From: Nocardioides deserti
GTDB taxonomy: Bacteria; Actinomycetota; Actinomycetes; Propionibacteriales; Nocardioidaceae
DNA: 64,000 nucleotides
Reading direction: 5' to 3'
NCBI RefSeq assembly: GCF_014266025.1
Contig: NZ_JACMYC010000001.1
Location: forward strand, 186,001-250,000
A model generated the notes under the pieces. That model saw only the letters and a program-made list of their open reading frames with translations, did no database searches and had not been told where the DNA came from. The position numbers were made by a program, and so were the translations under genes. How positions within the stretch are numbered: the stretch's first letter is position 1; every line of letters begins with the position of its first letter. This document shows positions 41,493-49,778 of this stretch, piece after piece.

Positions 41493-44078
41493 TCAGGACC
41501 TGGGCATGCCCACGCGGAGGAGGTCGGTGCGCCGGGCGAGGTCCGCCGCGCGCCCGCGGCTGGGGACGCCGAGCTTGGCCAGGACGGAGGACACGTGGCG
41601 ATGCACGGTCCGCGGTGAGATCACCAGCCGGGCGGCGATCTCGGCGTTCGTGCACCCCTCACTGAGGAGCACCAGCACCTCGTGCTCGCGGGCCGTGAGC
41701 CCGGCCGGGTGGGTCCGCGTGGCCGCTCGTGCCCCCGCGGGTGCCCCCTTCCCACGCGCTTGGCGGAGCTGTTCCACTCCGACCTGGACAGCAGCCGTCG
41801 CGCCGAGGCGCCGCAGCCGCCCGACCGCCTCGTGGAGCAGGGCCGGCTCGGCGGAGTCGAGGAGTGCGAGGCCCGCGGCGTACCCGCATCCCAGCGCGTC
41901 CCAGGCTGCAGCGGCGGCGCGGGCGTCACCAGCGACCTCGAACCGGTAGGGCCCGCACGCGGACCGGCCCGCGTGGCCGCGCAGGCGGCGCGCCCACGCC
42001 GCGACGGGTGACGCCGGACCGCCGCCGACCGCATCCGCTACTGCCTCGGCGCGGCCGAGCTCGGCCTCCGCGTCGACGAGGCGTCCCTCCAGCCAGCAGG
42101 CCTCCGCCCGGGCGAGCTGGACGGGGACGACCCACTGCGGCTCGCCGCCCTCGGCGGCCGAGGACCGGGCCTCGTCCAGGGCCTCCCAGCACGGCTCTCC
42201 CCGGCGGGCCTGCACCCGCCCGAGCACGAGGAGCGCGTGGAGGCGGTTGACCGTGGACAGGTCGGCCCGTTGCAGGAGCCGCCGGGCGAGGGCGACGGCG
42301 CGCGTCCAGTCGCCCCGCAGCTCCAGGGCGCCGGCGTGCTCCCCGTCCAGGCAGGCACCGAAGGTGGCGACGTCGTGCTCGTCGCAGTACGCCGTTCCGT
42401 CCTCGTGCACCCGGTCCGCGTCGTCGAGCCGCAGGTCCTCGACCAGCAGCGAGTGGAGGTTGGTCCAGGCACGGGCGGCGGTGGCGGGCGCTCCAGCGGC
42501 GACCGCGACGTCGAGCGCGCGGCGCAACGTCGGCTCCCAGGCGTCCCCGAGCGCGTGGGCGGCGCACGCCTCGGTGTTGAGCGCGTCGCTCACGACCTCC
42601 GTCAGGCCCAGGGCCTCGGCGACCGCGACGGTCCGGCGCGCGAGGGCGATGGCCTCCGCGCTGCGGCCGCTGACCATGGCGTTGCTCGCGGCGTTCGCCA
42701 GCGCCCAGGCCAGCTCCGGCGTCGGACCGAACGGCTCGAGCAAGTCCAGGGCGGCCTGGGCCGCCGCCCGCGCCTCGGTGCCTCGGCACAGCCGCCACAT
42801 GGCTCGGGACAGGTGCCGCAGGGCGTCGCCCTCGCGGATCGGCTCGCCGGCCTCGCGCCACCGGGCCAGAGCCTCGGTCCGGGCCGCCGCGGCGTCCTCC
42901 CAGGCGTCGGCGAGGGCCGCCTCCGTCGCAAGGTCGTCCAGCAACGATGCGCGTGCGGTGGGCGGGAGGGCCGCCGCGTGCCGGACCGCCCGTCGGTACT
43001 GGGCGAGCGCCTCGCGGTGCGAGCCGACGGCGGCGGCCGCTGCGCCGGCCCGGACGGCAGACCGCAGGAGGACCGAGGTGTCGCCGGCGCCCTCGGCGTG
43101 GTGCACGAGTCGCGCCGCGTCCGGGTGCTCGCGCTCGACGAGGACGGCGAGCACGCGGCGGTGGGCGTCGGTACGCCGGTGCGGCGCGATCCCGGCGGTC
43201 ACGGCTCGCCGGGCGAGCTCGTGCCGGAACCGCCAGGTCTCGCCGTCCCCCGCGAGCACCCCGGACGCGGCGAGCTCGTCGAGCACCGTCGACCCCGCGC
43301 CGGTCGCCTCGCGCAGCAGCCAGTCCTCGACCCGGGCCCCGCACACCGCGGCGACGTCCAGCGCGCTCCGCGCCTCCGGCCCGAGCCGGGCGGCGCGGGA
43401 GAGGACGGCGTCGCGCACCGTGGTCGGGACGTGTCCGGTCCCGGCGGCGACCACCTCGCTGACCAGGAACGGGTTGCCCTCGGTGAGCCGGTGGAGCGCT
43501 GCGGGTTCGAGATCGGTGCCCCGGGCGAGGTCGGCCACCGCCGCGATGGTCAGGAGCGGCAGGTCCATCCGGCGCGTGCCGCGCTGTGCAGCGAGGTCGC
43601 CGAGCGCGAGCCGGAGCGGGTCGCCCGGCGCGAAGGCGTCGTCGCGGCAGGTGACAACTACGAGCGCCGGCACCGAGCGCATTCGGCGGGCCACCCGCCG
43701 CAGCAGGTCGAGGGTCGCCTCGTCGGCCCAGTGGACGTCCTCCATCACCAGCACCGCGGGTCCGGACGCGAGTGCCGCCATGAGTGCCCGGAAGACCCGG
43801 TCGCGGTCGAGCGGAGCCGCCCAGGCGGCCTCCAGCTCGCCCCCGACGACCGGGGCGAGGTCCGCCACCGGTCCGAGCGGGCTGGGGGTCGCCAGGCCGT
43901 CGCACGCGCTCCACCACCACGGACGGTCCGTCAGCCGGTCGGCGAGCGCCTCGACCAGCGCGGTCTTGCCCGCACCGGCCTCGCCGGCGACGAGGACCAG
44001 GCGCCCGTCGCCCGCGGCCGCCTCCACGGCGTACCCGTGCAGCGCGGCGAGCTGCTGGGCGCGTTCGAGGAGGGGCAC
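41493..44078 (-). CDS. LuxR-family regulator with AAA ATPase domain (LAL type)
   Basis: 861 residues. N-terminal AAA_16-type ATPase: Walker A GEAGAGKT at residues 32-39, Walker B VLVMEDVHWADEA near residue 110. A long all-helical middle section (about residues 300-780, TPR-like, Ala-rich) is followed by a LuxR helix-turn-helix at the C-terminus (LTAREHEVLVLLSEGCTNAE then IAARLVISPRTVHRHVSSVL). Large ATP-binding LuxR regulators of this type often activate secondary metabolism or catabolic genes when a ligand is bound. It begins about 70 bp downstream of the carbonic-anhydrase stop, so it may be co-transcribed. No target genes are obvious nearby. Confidence 0.93.
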   Translation of the reverse strand: MPLLERAQQLAALHGYAVEAAAGDGRLVLVAGEAGAGKTALVEALADRLTDRPWWWSACDGLATPSPLGPVADLAPVVGGELEAAWAAPLDRDRVFRALMAALASGPAVLVMEDVHWADEATLDLLRRVARRMRSVPALVVVTCRDDAFAPGDPLRLALGDLAAQRGTRRMDLPLLTIAAVADLARGTDLEPAALHRLTEGNPFLVSEVVAAGTGHVPTTVRDAVLSRAARLGPEARSALDVAAVCGARVEDWLLREATGAGSTVLDELAASGVLAGDGETWRFRHELARRAVTAGIAPHRRTDAHRRVLAVLVEREHPDAARLVHHAEGAGDTSVLLRSAVRAGAAAAAVGSHREALAQYRRAVRHAAALPPTARASLLDDLATEAALADAWEDAAAARTEALARWREAGEPIREGDALRHLSRAMWRLCRGTEARAAAQAALDLLEPFGPTPELAWALANAASNAMVSGRSAEAIALARRTVAVAEALGLTEVVSDALNTEACAAHALGDAWEPTLRRALDVAVAAGAPATAARAWTNLHSLLVEDLRLDDADRVHEDGTAYCDEHDVATFGACLDGEHAGALELRGDWTRAVALARRLLQRADLSTVNRLHALLVLGRVQARRGEPCWEALDEARSSAAEGGEPQWVVPVQLARAEACWLEGRLVDAEAELGRAEAVADAVGGGPASPVAAWARRLRGHAGRSACGPYRFEVAGDARAAAAAWDALGCGYAAGLALLDSAEPALLHEAVGRLRRLGATAAVQVGVEQLRQARGKGAPAGARAATRTHPAGLTAREHEVLVLLSEGCTNAEIAARLVISPRTVHRHVSSVLAKLGVPSRGRAADLARRTDLLRVGMPRS

Positions 44079-44147
44079 GTCGACATCGTGCGCTCCGGAG
44101 AGGCTCGCGGTCCAGCGCCGCCGCGAGGCACCGGAGGCAGCGACGCC

Positions 44148-44648
44148 TCAGACGACGTGGTCGAGCAGCCCGGTGTCGACGTCGTAGATGAACCCGCCGA
44201 TCTTCACCGTGTCGGGGACGAGCGGGTGGCTGCTCACCTTGTGCACGTCGTCGGCGAGCGCGGCGCGCTGGTCGGCCACCACCGGGAACGGCTGCCAGGT
44301 GGCGTCCGTGCCGGCGGAGGCGCCGACGCGCTCGCGCAGCTCCTCCTCGGTGCTGGACGCGACGGCGCAGCGGGTGTGGGGCACCACGAGGATGCGGTCG
44401 ACGTTGAGCAGGTGCACCGCGAGCACGAGCGCCTCGAGCGCCTGCGGGGTGACTCGCCCACCCGGGTTGCGGAAGATCTTGGCGTCGCCCGGCTTGAGGC
44501 CGAGCATGCCGAGCGGATCGATCCGCGAGTCCATGCAGGTCACGATCGCGACGCCCGCGTGGGCGACGCCGTCGAAGCCGGCGAGGTCGAAGGTCTCCGC
44601 GAACCGTCGGTTCGCGTCGAGCAGGTCGTCGAAGTCCGAGTCAGCCAC
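44148..44648 (-). CDS. beta-carbonic anhydrase
   Basis: 166 residues. Zinc ligands are Cys38 (VTCMDSRIDP, with the Asp40-Arg42 dyad), His91 and Cys94 (VVPHTRCAV). Short length and a KIFRNPGGRVTPQ motif match the small beta-class enzymes common in actinobacteria. It interconverts CO2 and bicarbonate in the cytosol. It lies 21 bp after the end of the P55-like transporter gene on the same strand. Confidence 0.95.
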   Translation of the reverse strand: MADSDFDDLLDANRRFAETFDLAGFDGVAHAGVAIVTCMDSRIDPLGMLGLKPGDAKIFRNPGGRVTPQALEALVLAVHLLNVDRILVVPHTRCAVASSTEEELRERVGASAGTDATWQPFPVVADQRAALADDVHKVSSHPLVPDTVKIGGFIYDVDTGLLDHVV

Positions 44649-44669
44649 GGACGAAAGTTAGCGGATCGC

Positions 44670-46469
44670 TCAGGCGCCGCCGCGCAGCACCTCGGCGGTC
44701 GAGACGGCCTTGGTCGCCGCGCCGCGGAAGACCACCAGCGCGATCAGCCCGGCGAGCACCGCGGCCACGGCGGCGCCGGCGAAGACGGCGTGCTCCTGGG
44801 GGATGCCGGCGGCGGCGATGAGGTCGGAGTACGCCGTGCAGCGGGTGCGGCCGTCGCAGACCTCGCGGGCCGAGGGGAGCGGGTTGTCCTCGAGGTGGTC
44901 GTAGTAGCGGCGCAGGCCGAGGGCGGTGAGCGCGGAGATGCCGACGAGCATGCCGACCATCCGCGCGACGACGACCATCGCGCTGGCCACGCCGTGGACG
45001 TCGTCGTCGGTGCTGGCCAGGATCGCGGCGTTCACCGGCGCCAGCGCCAGCCCGAAGCCGAAACCGCACACGACGAGCGTCAGGTCCGAGGAGAGGTGCT
45101 CGAGGCTGTCGACGTCCCACTGGGTCATCAGTGCGAAGCCGAGCGCCGACAGACCCATGCCGGCGGCGGTGATGACGCCCGCGCCGACGCGGCGGGTCAG
45201 CCAGCCGCCGACGACCGCGCCGACCGGCAGCGCGACGAGGAACCGCAGCAGCACGAGCGCCGCCATCAGCTGGGAGTCGCGGTGGATGGTCGTGCGGGCG
45301 AAGAGCGGGATGTCGATGAGCGCGGCGATGAGGGCGGCGCCGACGAAGAAGCTGACCAGCACCGCGCCCCAGGCCGGCACCCGGCGCAGCGCCCCGGCGG
45401 GCACGATCGGCGCCTCGGCGCGGCGGACGTGCACGACGAAGGCGGCGGCCCCGAGGGCTCCGCCGAGGAGGTACCAGAGGCCCTGGTCGGAGAAGACCTG
45501 CACCTTCGGGTCGGCGGTCGCGAAGGCGAGGATGACGCCGCCGAGAGCGATCGCCAGCAGCAGCGCCCCGGTCAGGTCGGCCTCGCGGGCGCTGCGCCAC
45601 CAGGCGCGCAGGTCCACGAGCGGGCGGCGGGCAAACGCGCAGCGGACCAGGAACAGCAGCGACGCGCCGATCGCCACCAGGCCGACCGGGGTCAGCCAGC
45701 GGCCGTCGCCGGCGTACGGCACGAACATCTCGCCCCAGGTCAGGTCGCGCAGCAGCTGGCTGGGCCGGAGGAAGACCAGGCCCCCGGCCACCATGGCGAC
45801 CAGCGCGAGGAGGACGCCGAGCAGGTCGGGCAGGCCGCGGCGAGGTGGGGGTGCGGCGAGGCCGGGCGGCGCGGCGCCGCGCACCGAGCGGATCGCGGCG
45901 GCGAGCACCAGGCCGACGGCGAGGTTGAGCAGGAAGATCGCGCGCCAGTCGGCGACGGCCAGCACGACCGCGCCGAGGAGCGGGCCGAGCACGCTGCCGA
46001 GCTCCTGGACGGCCGAGACCAGCCCGAGCGGCACGCCGCGCCGCTCGGCGGGGTAGAGGTCGGCGACCAGCGCCAGGGTGGCGGGCACGAGCCCGCCGCC
46101 GCCGACGCCCTGGAGGAAGCGGCCGGCGACCATGCTGGGGAGGTCGTACGCCGCCGCGGTCACCAGCGAGCCGAGGGCGAAGAGCACCAGCGCGGCCACG
46201 AGCACCGGGGTGCGGCCGCGGAGGTCGGCGATCCGCCCGATGAGCGGCAGCATCGCGACGTACCCGAGCAGGAAGCCGGAGATGATCGGCGCCGCCTTCT
46301 GCAGCTGCTCCACCGAGATCCCGGCGCCGGTCATCATGTCCGGCAGCGCCAGCACGACGACGTAGGTGTCGGCCGCCGCGAAGGCGACCGCGACCGACGC
46401 CAGGACGAGCAGCAGCCGCGGTGAGCGGCCCCCGGCCCCCCGGCCCGCCCCGGCGACGGTGTCGCTCAC
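44670..46469 (-). CDS. MFS transporter, P55-like (DHA2 family)
   Basis: 599 residues with fourteen predicted helices. The motif-A loop GRIADLRGRTPVLVA, motif C around VQELGSVLGPLLG and DHA2-type helices are present. Its start overlaps the stop of the LprG-like lipoprotein gene by 4 bp. In mycobacteria the same pair (lprG-Rv1410c/P55) works in the export of triacylglycerols and drugs across the envelope, and both are needed together. The close coupling here argues for the same partnership in an organism without a mycolate outer membrane. Confidence 0.92.
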   Translation of the reverse strand: MSDTVAGAGRGAGGRSPRLLLVLASVAVAFAAADTYVVVLALPDMMTGAGISVEQLQKAAPIISGFLLGYVAMLPLIGRIADLRGRTPVLVAALVLFALGSLVTAAAYDLPSMVAGRFLQGVGGGGLVPATLALVADLYPAERRGVPLGLVSAVQELGSVLGPLLGAVVLAVADWRAIFLLNLAVGLVLAAAIRSVRGAAPPGLAAPPPRRGLPDLLGVLLALVAMVAGGLVFLRPSQLLRDLTWGEMFVPYAGDGRWLTPVGLVAIGASLLFLVRCAFARRPLVDLRAWWRSAREADLTGALLLAIALGGVILAFATADPKVQVFSDQGLWYLLGGALGAAAFVVHVRRAEAPIVPAGALRRVPAWGAVLVSFFVGAALIAALIDIPLFARTTIHRDSQLMAALVLLRFLVALPVGAVVGGWLTRRVGAGVITAAGMGLSALGFALMTQWDVDSLEHLSSDLTLVVCGFGFGLALAPVNAAILASTDDDVHGVASAMVVVARMVGMLVGISALTALGLRRYYDHLEDNPLPSAREVCDGRTRCTAYSDLIAAAGIPQEHAVFAGAAVAAVLAGLIALVVFRGAATKAVSTAEVLRGGA

Positions 46470-47197
46470 GGGGCGGTGATGTCCTGCTCGGTGCCGTAGT
46501 CGTCGAACCCGATCGTGTAGGTCATCTCGGGGGAGTCGGCGTAGAAGATGCCGGTGAGCACGGCCGAGCGCAGCTCGCCCTCGGCGGTAATCGTGTACGT
46601 CGCGTCGAAGTCGCCCGACGCGCTCGGGATGACGTTCTTGACGGCCGTGTCGGGGACCGTGCCGGTGTACTCGGTCAGCACCTCGTCGTTGTTCGCGCCG
46701 CCGCGGACCGACTCGCCCTCCTCGAGGTCGGTGGTCGCGGGCAGCAGCGCCGAGAAGCCGGCGTCGGGGCTCATCAGGCCGGCGGGGTCGGGCGCGCCGT
46801 ACTCGGTCGGGTCGATGTCCTGCCAGCCGTCGGTGAACGGCACCTGCGCGTAGACCTTGTCGTCGACGGCCACGACCGGCACCTCGACCTGCTGGCCCAG
46901 GAGCACGACGGTGATCGAGCCCTCGAAGGCCGGCGCGTGGGTGCCGACCCCGGAGGCGTCGACGATGCCGGTGACTCCCTCGGGCAGGTCGTCGGTGGTC
47001 AGCGTGATCGACAGGCCGCTGGTCTCGTCGAAGGTGGTCTTCGCCAGCTCCATCACCTCGGCCGGGGTCTGCTCCTCGCCGACCGGCGTGGAGTCGTCGT
47101 CGCCGCCGGAGCAGCCGGCGACGAGGGCGGCGGTGAGCACGAGACCGAGCGCGGGGGCGAGTGCGGGCATGACGACAGGACGGAGGGAGCGCAGCAC
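46466..47197 (-). CDS. lprG: LprG-like lipoprotein (LppX/LprAFG family)
   Basis: 243 residues from GTG 47195-47197, with GGAAGG 8 nt upstream and 4 bp from the parC stop; ATG 47170 is a shorter alternative. The signal peptide ends in a lipobox (TAALVAGC, Cys29). The mature domain shows TFDETSGLSITLTTDDLPEG, GVTGIVDASGVG, ATTDLEEGESV and a C-terminal TYTITAEGELRSAVLTG and YTIGFDDYG, the layout of the beta-sheet lipid-binding pocket of LprG. It would carry lipids from the P55-like transporter outward. Operon parC-lprG-P55. Confidence 0.88.
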   Translation of the reverse strand: MLRSLRPVVMPALAPALGLVLTAALVAGCSGGDDDSTPVGEEQTPAEVMELAKTTFDETSGLSITLTTDDLPEGVTGIVDASGVGTHAPAFEGSITVVLLGQQVEVPVVAVDDKVYAQVPFTDGWQDIDPTEYGAPDPAGLMSPDAGFSALLPATTDLEEGESVRGGANNDEVLTEYTGTVPDTAVKNVIPSASGDFDATYTITAEGELRSAVLTGIFYADSPEMTYTIGFDDYGTEQDITAP

Positions 47198-47201
47198 GCG
47201 A

Positions 47202-49706
47202 TCAGCCTTCCACACCGACGGGAGCGGGCTCGGAGCCACCGCTGTCGCCACCTCCGAGGCGTGCCGCGACCGGGCCGGCGCAGGCGGCGATCGGCTGCGT
47301 GCCGGGGATGCCGGAGCCGTCGCGGCGGCCGTTTGCCTCGGGCAGCTCGACCGGCGCACCGCTGTCGGCGGCGGCCCGGGCCGGCGCGGTGCCCACCCAG
47401 GCGAAGACCAGGGCGTCCTCGCCCTTGAGGAAGCGGTGGCAGCGGACGCCGCCCGTGGCGCGGCCCTTGGGCGGGTACTCCGAGAACGGCGTGACCTTGA
47501 CCGCGCCCGGCTCGGTGCCGGGCAGCGCGGTGGAGGAGCCGGAGGCGGTGACGACGACCGAGCCCTCGGGGGCGGCGTCCACCGCGCCGAACCACAGCAC
47601 GGTGGCGCCGGCGGCCAGGCGGACGCCGGCGATCCCGCCGCCGGAGCGGCCCTGCGGGCGCACCCCGTCGGCGCCGAAGTGCAGCAGCTGCGCGTCGGTG
47701 GTGACGAAGCAGAGCGTCTCGTCGCCGGTGGCCAGCTCGACCGCGCCGACGACCTCGTCGCCGTCGGCGAGCCGCACGACCTCCCAGTCGTCCTTGTTCA
47801 GCACCTCGGGGTTGACCCGCTTGACCACGCCCTGCTTGGTGCCGAGCGCGAGGCCGGGGCCCTCCGTGGCCAGCGTGCACAGCGCGAGCAGCCGCTCGCC
47901 CGGCTCGAGGGCGAGGATCTCGCTGACCGGCAGGCCGCCGGCCAGGTGCGGGTCGTTGGCGGTGCCGGGCAGCTGCGGCAGCTCCAGCACGCCGATCCGC
48001 ACCAGGCGTCCGGTGCTGGTCAGCCCGCCGATCTCGCCGCGGGCAGTCGCGCGGACCGCGGAGACGACGACGTCGTGGTTGGCGCGCCCGCCGCCGCTGC
48101 CGGGCGGCTCGTCGGTGGCGGTGCGGGCCAGGAGACCGGAGGAGGAGAGGTAGACGAAGCACGGGTCGTCGGCGACCTCGAGCGGCACGGCGCTGCTGAC
48201 CGGCGAGCCGGCCGACTCCAGCAGCACGGTGCGGCGCGGGGTGCCGTAGGTCTTGGCGACCTCGGCCAGCTCGTCGGAGACGACCTTCCGCAGCAGCGCG
48301 TCGTCGCCGAGGATCGCGTCGAGCTCCTCGATGGTGCGCTGGAGCTCGGACTGCTCCTTCTCCAGCTCGATCCGGCTGAACTTCGTGAGCCGGCGCAGCT
48401 GCATCTCGAGGATGTACGTCGCCTGGGGCTCGGTCAGCTCGAAGACGTCCATCAGCCGGCCTCGCGCCTGGTCGGCGTTGTCGCTGGAGCGGATGAGCTG
48501 GATGACCTCGTCGATGTCGAGGATCGCGACCAGGAGACCCTCGACCAGGTGGAGCCGGTCGGCGGCCTTGCCGCGGCGGAACGCCGAGCGACGGCGTACG
48601 ACGTCGTAGCGGTGGGCGAGGAAGACCTCCAGCAGCTCCTTGAGCCCGAGCGTGCGGGGCTGGCCGTCGACGAGCGCGACGTTGTTGATGCCGAAGCTGT
48701 CCTCCATCGGCGTGAGCCGGTAGAGCTGCTCGAGCAGCGCCTCGGGGACGAAGCCGTTCTTAACCTCGATGACCAGCCGCAGACCGTGCTCGCGGTCGGT
48801 GAGGTCCTTCATGTCGGCGATGCCCTGGATCTTCTTGGCCTGCACGAGGGTCTTGATCCGCTCGATGACCTTCTCGGTGCCGACGCCGTAGGGCAGCTCG
48901 GTCACGACGATGCCCTTGCGGCGGGCGGTGACGTTCTCGACGCGGGCGCTGGCGCGCATCTTGAACGTGCCGCGGCCGGTCTCGTAGGCGTCGCGGATGC
49001 CGTCGAGGCCGACGATCTTGCCGCCGGTGGGCAGGTCGGGGCCCGGGATGAACCGCATCAGGTCGTCGAGCGTGGCCTTCGGGTCCTTGATCAGATGGCG
49101 CAGCGCCTGGACGACCTCGACCAGGTTGTGCGGCGCGCAGTTGGTGGCCATGCCGACGGCGATGCCGGTGGTGCCGTTGACCACGAGGTTGGGGATCGCG
49201 GCCGGCAGCACCGACGGTTCGAGCTCGCGGCTGTCGTAGTTGGGCCGGAAGTCGACGGTGTCCTCGTCGATCGAGGCAGTCATCGCCACCGCGGCCGGCG
49301 CCATCCGGGCTTCCGTGTAGCGCATGGCGGCGGGGGAGTCGTCGGGCGAGCCGAAGTTCCCGTGGCCGTCGATGAACGGCAGCCGCATCGACCACGGCTG
49401 GGCCATCCGGACCATCGCGTCGTAGATCGCGCCGTCGCCGTGCGGGTGCAGCCGACCCATGACCTCGCCGACGACGCGGGCGCTCTTGACGTGGCCGCGA
49501 TCGGGCCGCAGGCCCATGTCGTTCATCGTGTAGAGGATCCGCCGCTGCACCGGCTTGAGACCGTCGCGCGCGTCGGGCAGCGCCCGGGAGTAGATGACGG
49601 AGTAGGCGTACTCCAGGAACGACGACTCCATCTCCTGCTGGATGTCGGTGTCGAGGATGTGCTCCTCGAAGTCCTCGGGCGGCGGGGGAGTCGTACGTCG
49701 TGCCAT
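47202..49706 (-). CDS. parC: DNA topoisomerase IV subunit A (ParC/GyrA2 type)
   Basis: 834 residues from ATG 49706 (ATG 49715 also in frame). The breakage-reunion domain has [36 protein letters not shown] and the catalytic Tyr130 in [11 protein letters not shown] coiled-coil segment ([20 protein letters not shown], near residue 430) precedes a C-terminal beta-propeller with six blades, whose GyrA-box-like motif is not obvious, which suits decatenation rather than supercoiling. It partners subunit B at 35582. It is divergent from the GNAT fusion gene (72 bp) and starts the operon with lprG and P55. Confidence 0.95.
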   Translation of the reverse strand: MARRTTPPPPEDFEEHILDTDIQQEMESSFLEYAYSVIYSRALPDARDGLKPVQRRILYTMNDMGLRPDRGHVKSARVVGEVMGRLHPHGDGAIYDAMVRMAQPWSMRLPFIDGHGNFGSPDDSPAAMRYTEARMAPAAVAMTASIDEDTVDFRPNYDSRELEPSVLPAAIPNLVVNGTTGIAVGMATNCAPHNLVEVVQALRHLIKDPKATLDDLMRFIPGPDLPTGGKIVGLDGIRDAYETGRGTFKMRASARVENVTARRKGIVVTELPYGVGTEKVIERIKTLVQAKKIQGIADMKDLTDREHGLRLVIEVKNGFVPEALLEQLYRLTPMEDSFGINNVALVDGQPRTLGLKELLEVFLAHRYDVVRRRSAFRRGKAADRLHLVEGLLVAILDIDEVIQLIRSSDNADQARGRLMDVFELTEPQATYILEMQLRRLTKFSRIELEKEQSELQRTIEELDAILGDDALLRKVVSDELAEVAKTYGTPRRTVLLESAGSPVSSAVPLEVADDPCFVYLSSSGLLARTATDEPPGSGGGRANHDVVVSAVRATARGEIGGLTSTGRLVRIGVLELPQLPGTANDPHLAGGLPVSEILALEPGERLLALCTLATEGPGLALGTKQGVVKRVNPEVLNKDDWEVVRLADGDEVVGAVELATGDETLCFVTTDAQLLHFGADGVRPQGRSGGGIAGVRLAAGATVLWFGAVDAAPEGSVVVTASGSSTALPGTEPGAVKVTPFSEYPPKGRATGGVRCHRFLKGEDALVFAWVGTAPARAAADSGAPVELPEANGRRDGSGIPGTQPIAACAGPVAARLGGGDSGGSEPAPVGVEG

Positions 49707-49765
49707 GCCGCCCATTGTCCCCGCCGGGCGGCCGGGACCGGCCGGGGGCACGCCCGGCGACCGGC

Positions 49766-49771
49766 TAGATT
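49766..49771 (+). promoter_or_regulatory. -10 element of the GNAT fusion gene, leaderless type
   Basis: TAGATT ends 7 nt before GTG 49779. No ribosome-binding site is present. Confidence 0.45.
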
Positions 49772-49778
49772 CCTACTC

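Noticed and set aside
42237..46424. A 1395-residue frame on the + strand
   Set aside because: Runs antisense through the LuxR/AAA, carbonic anhydrase and P55 genes, all of which have clear conserved motifs.
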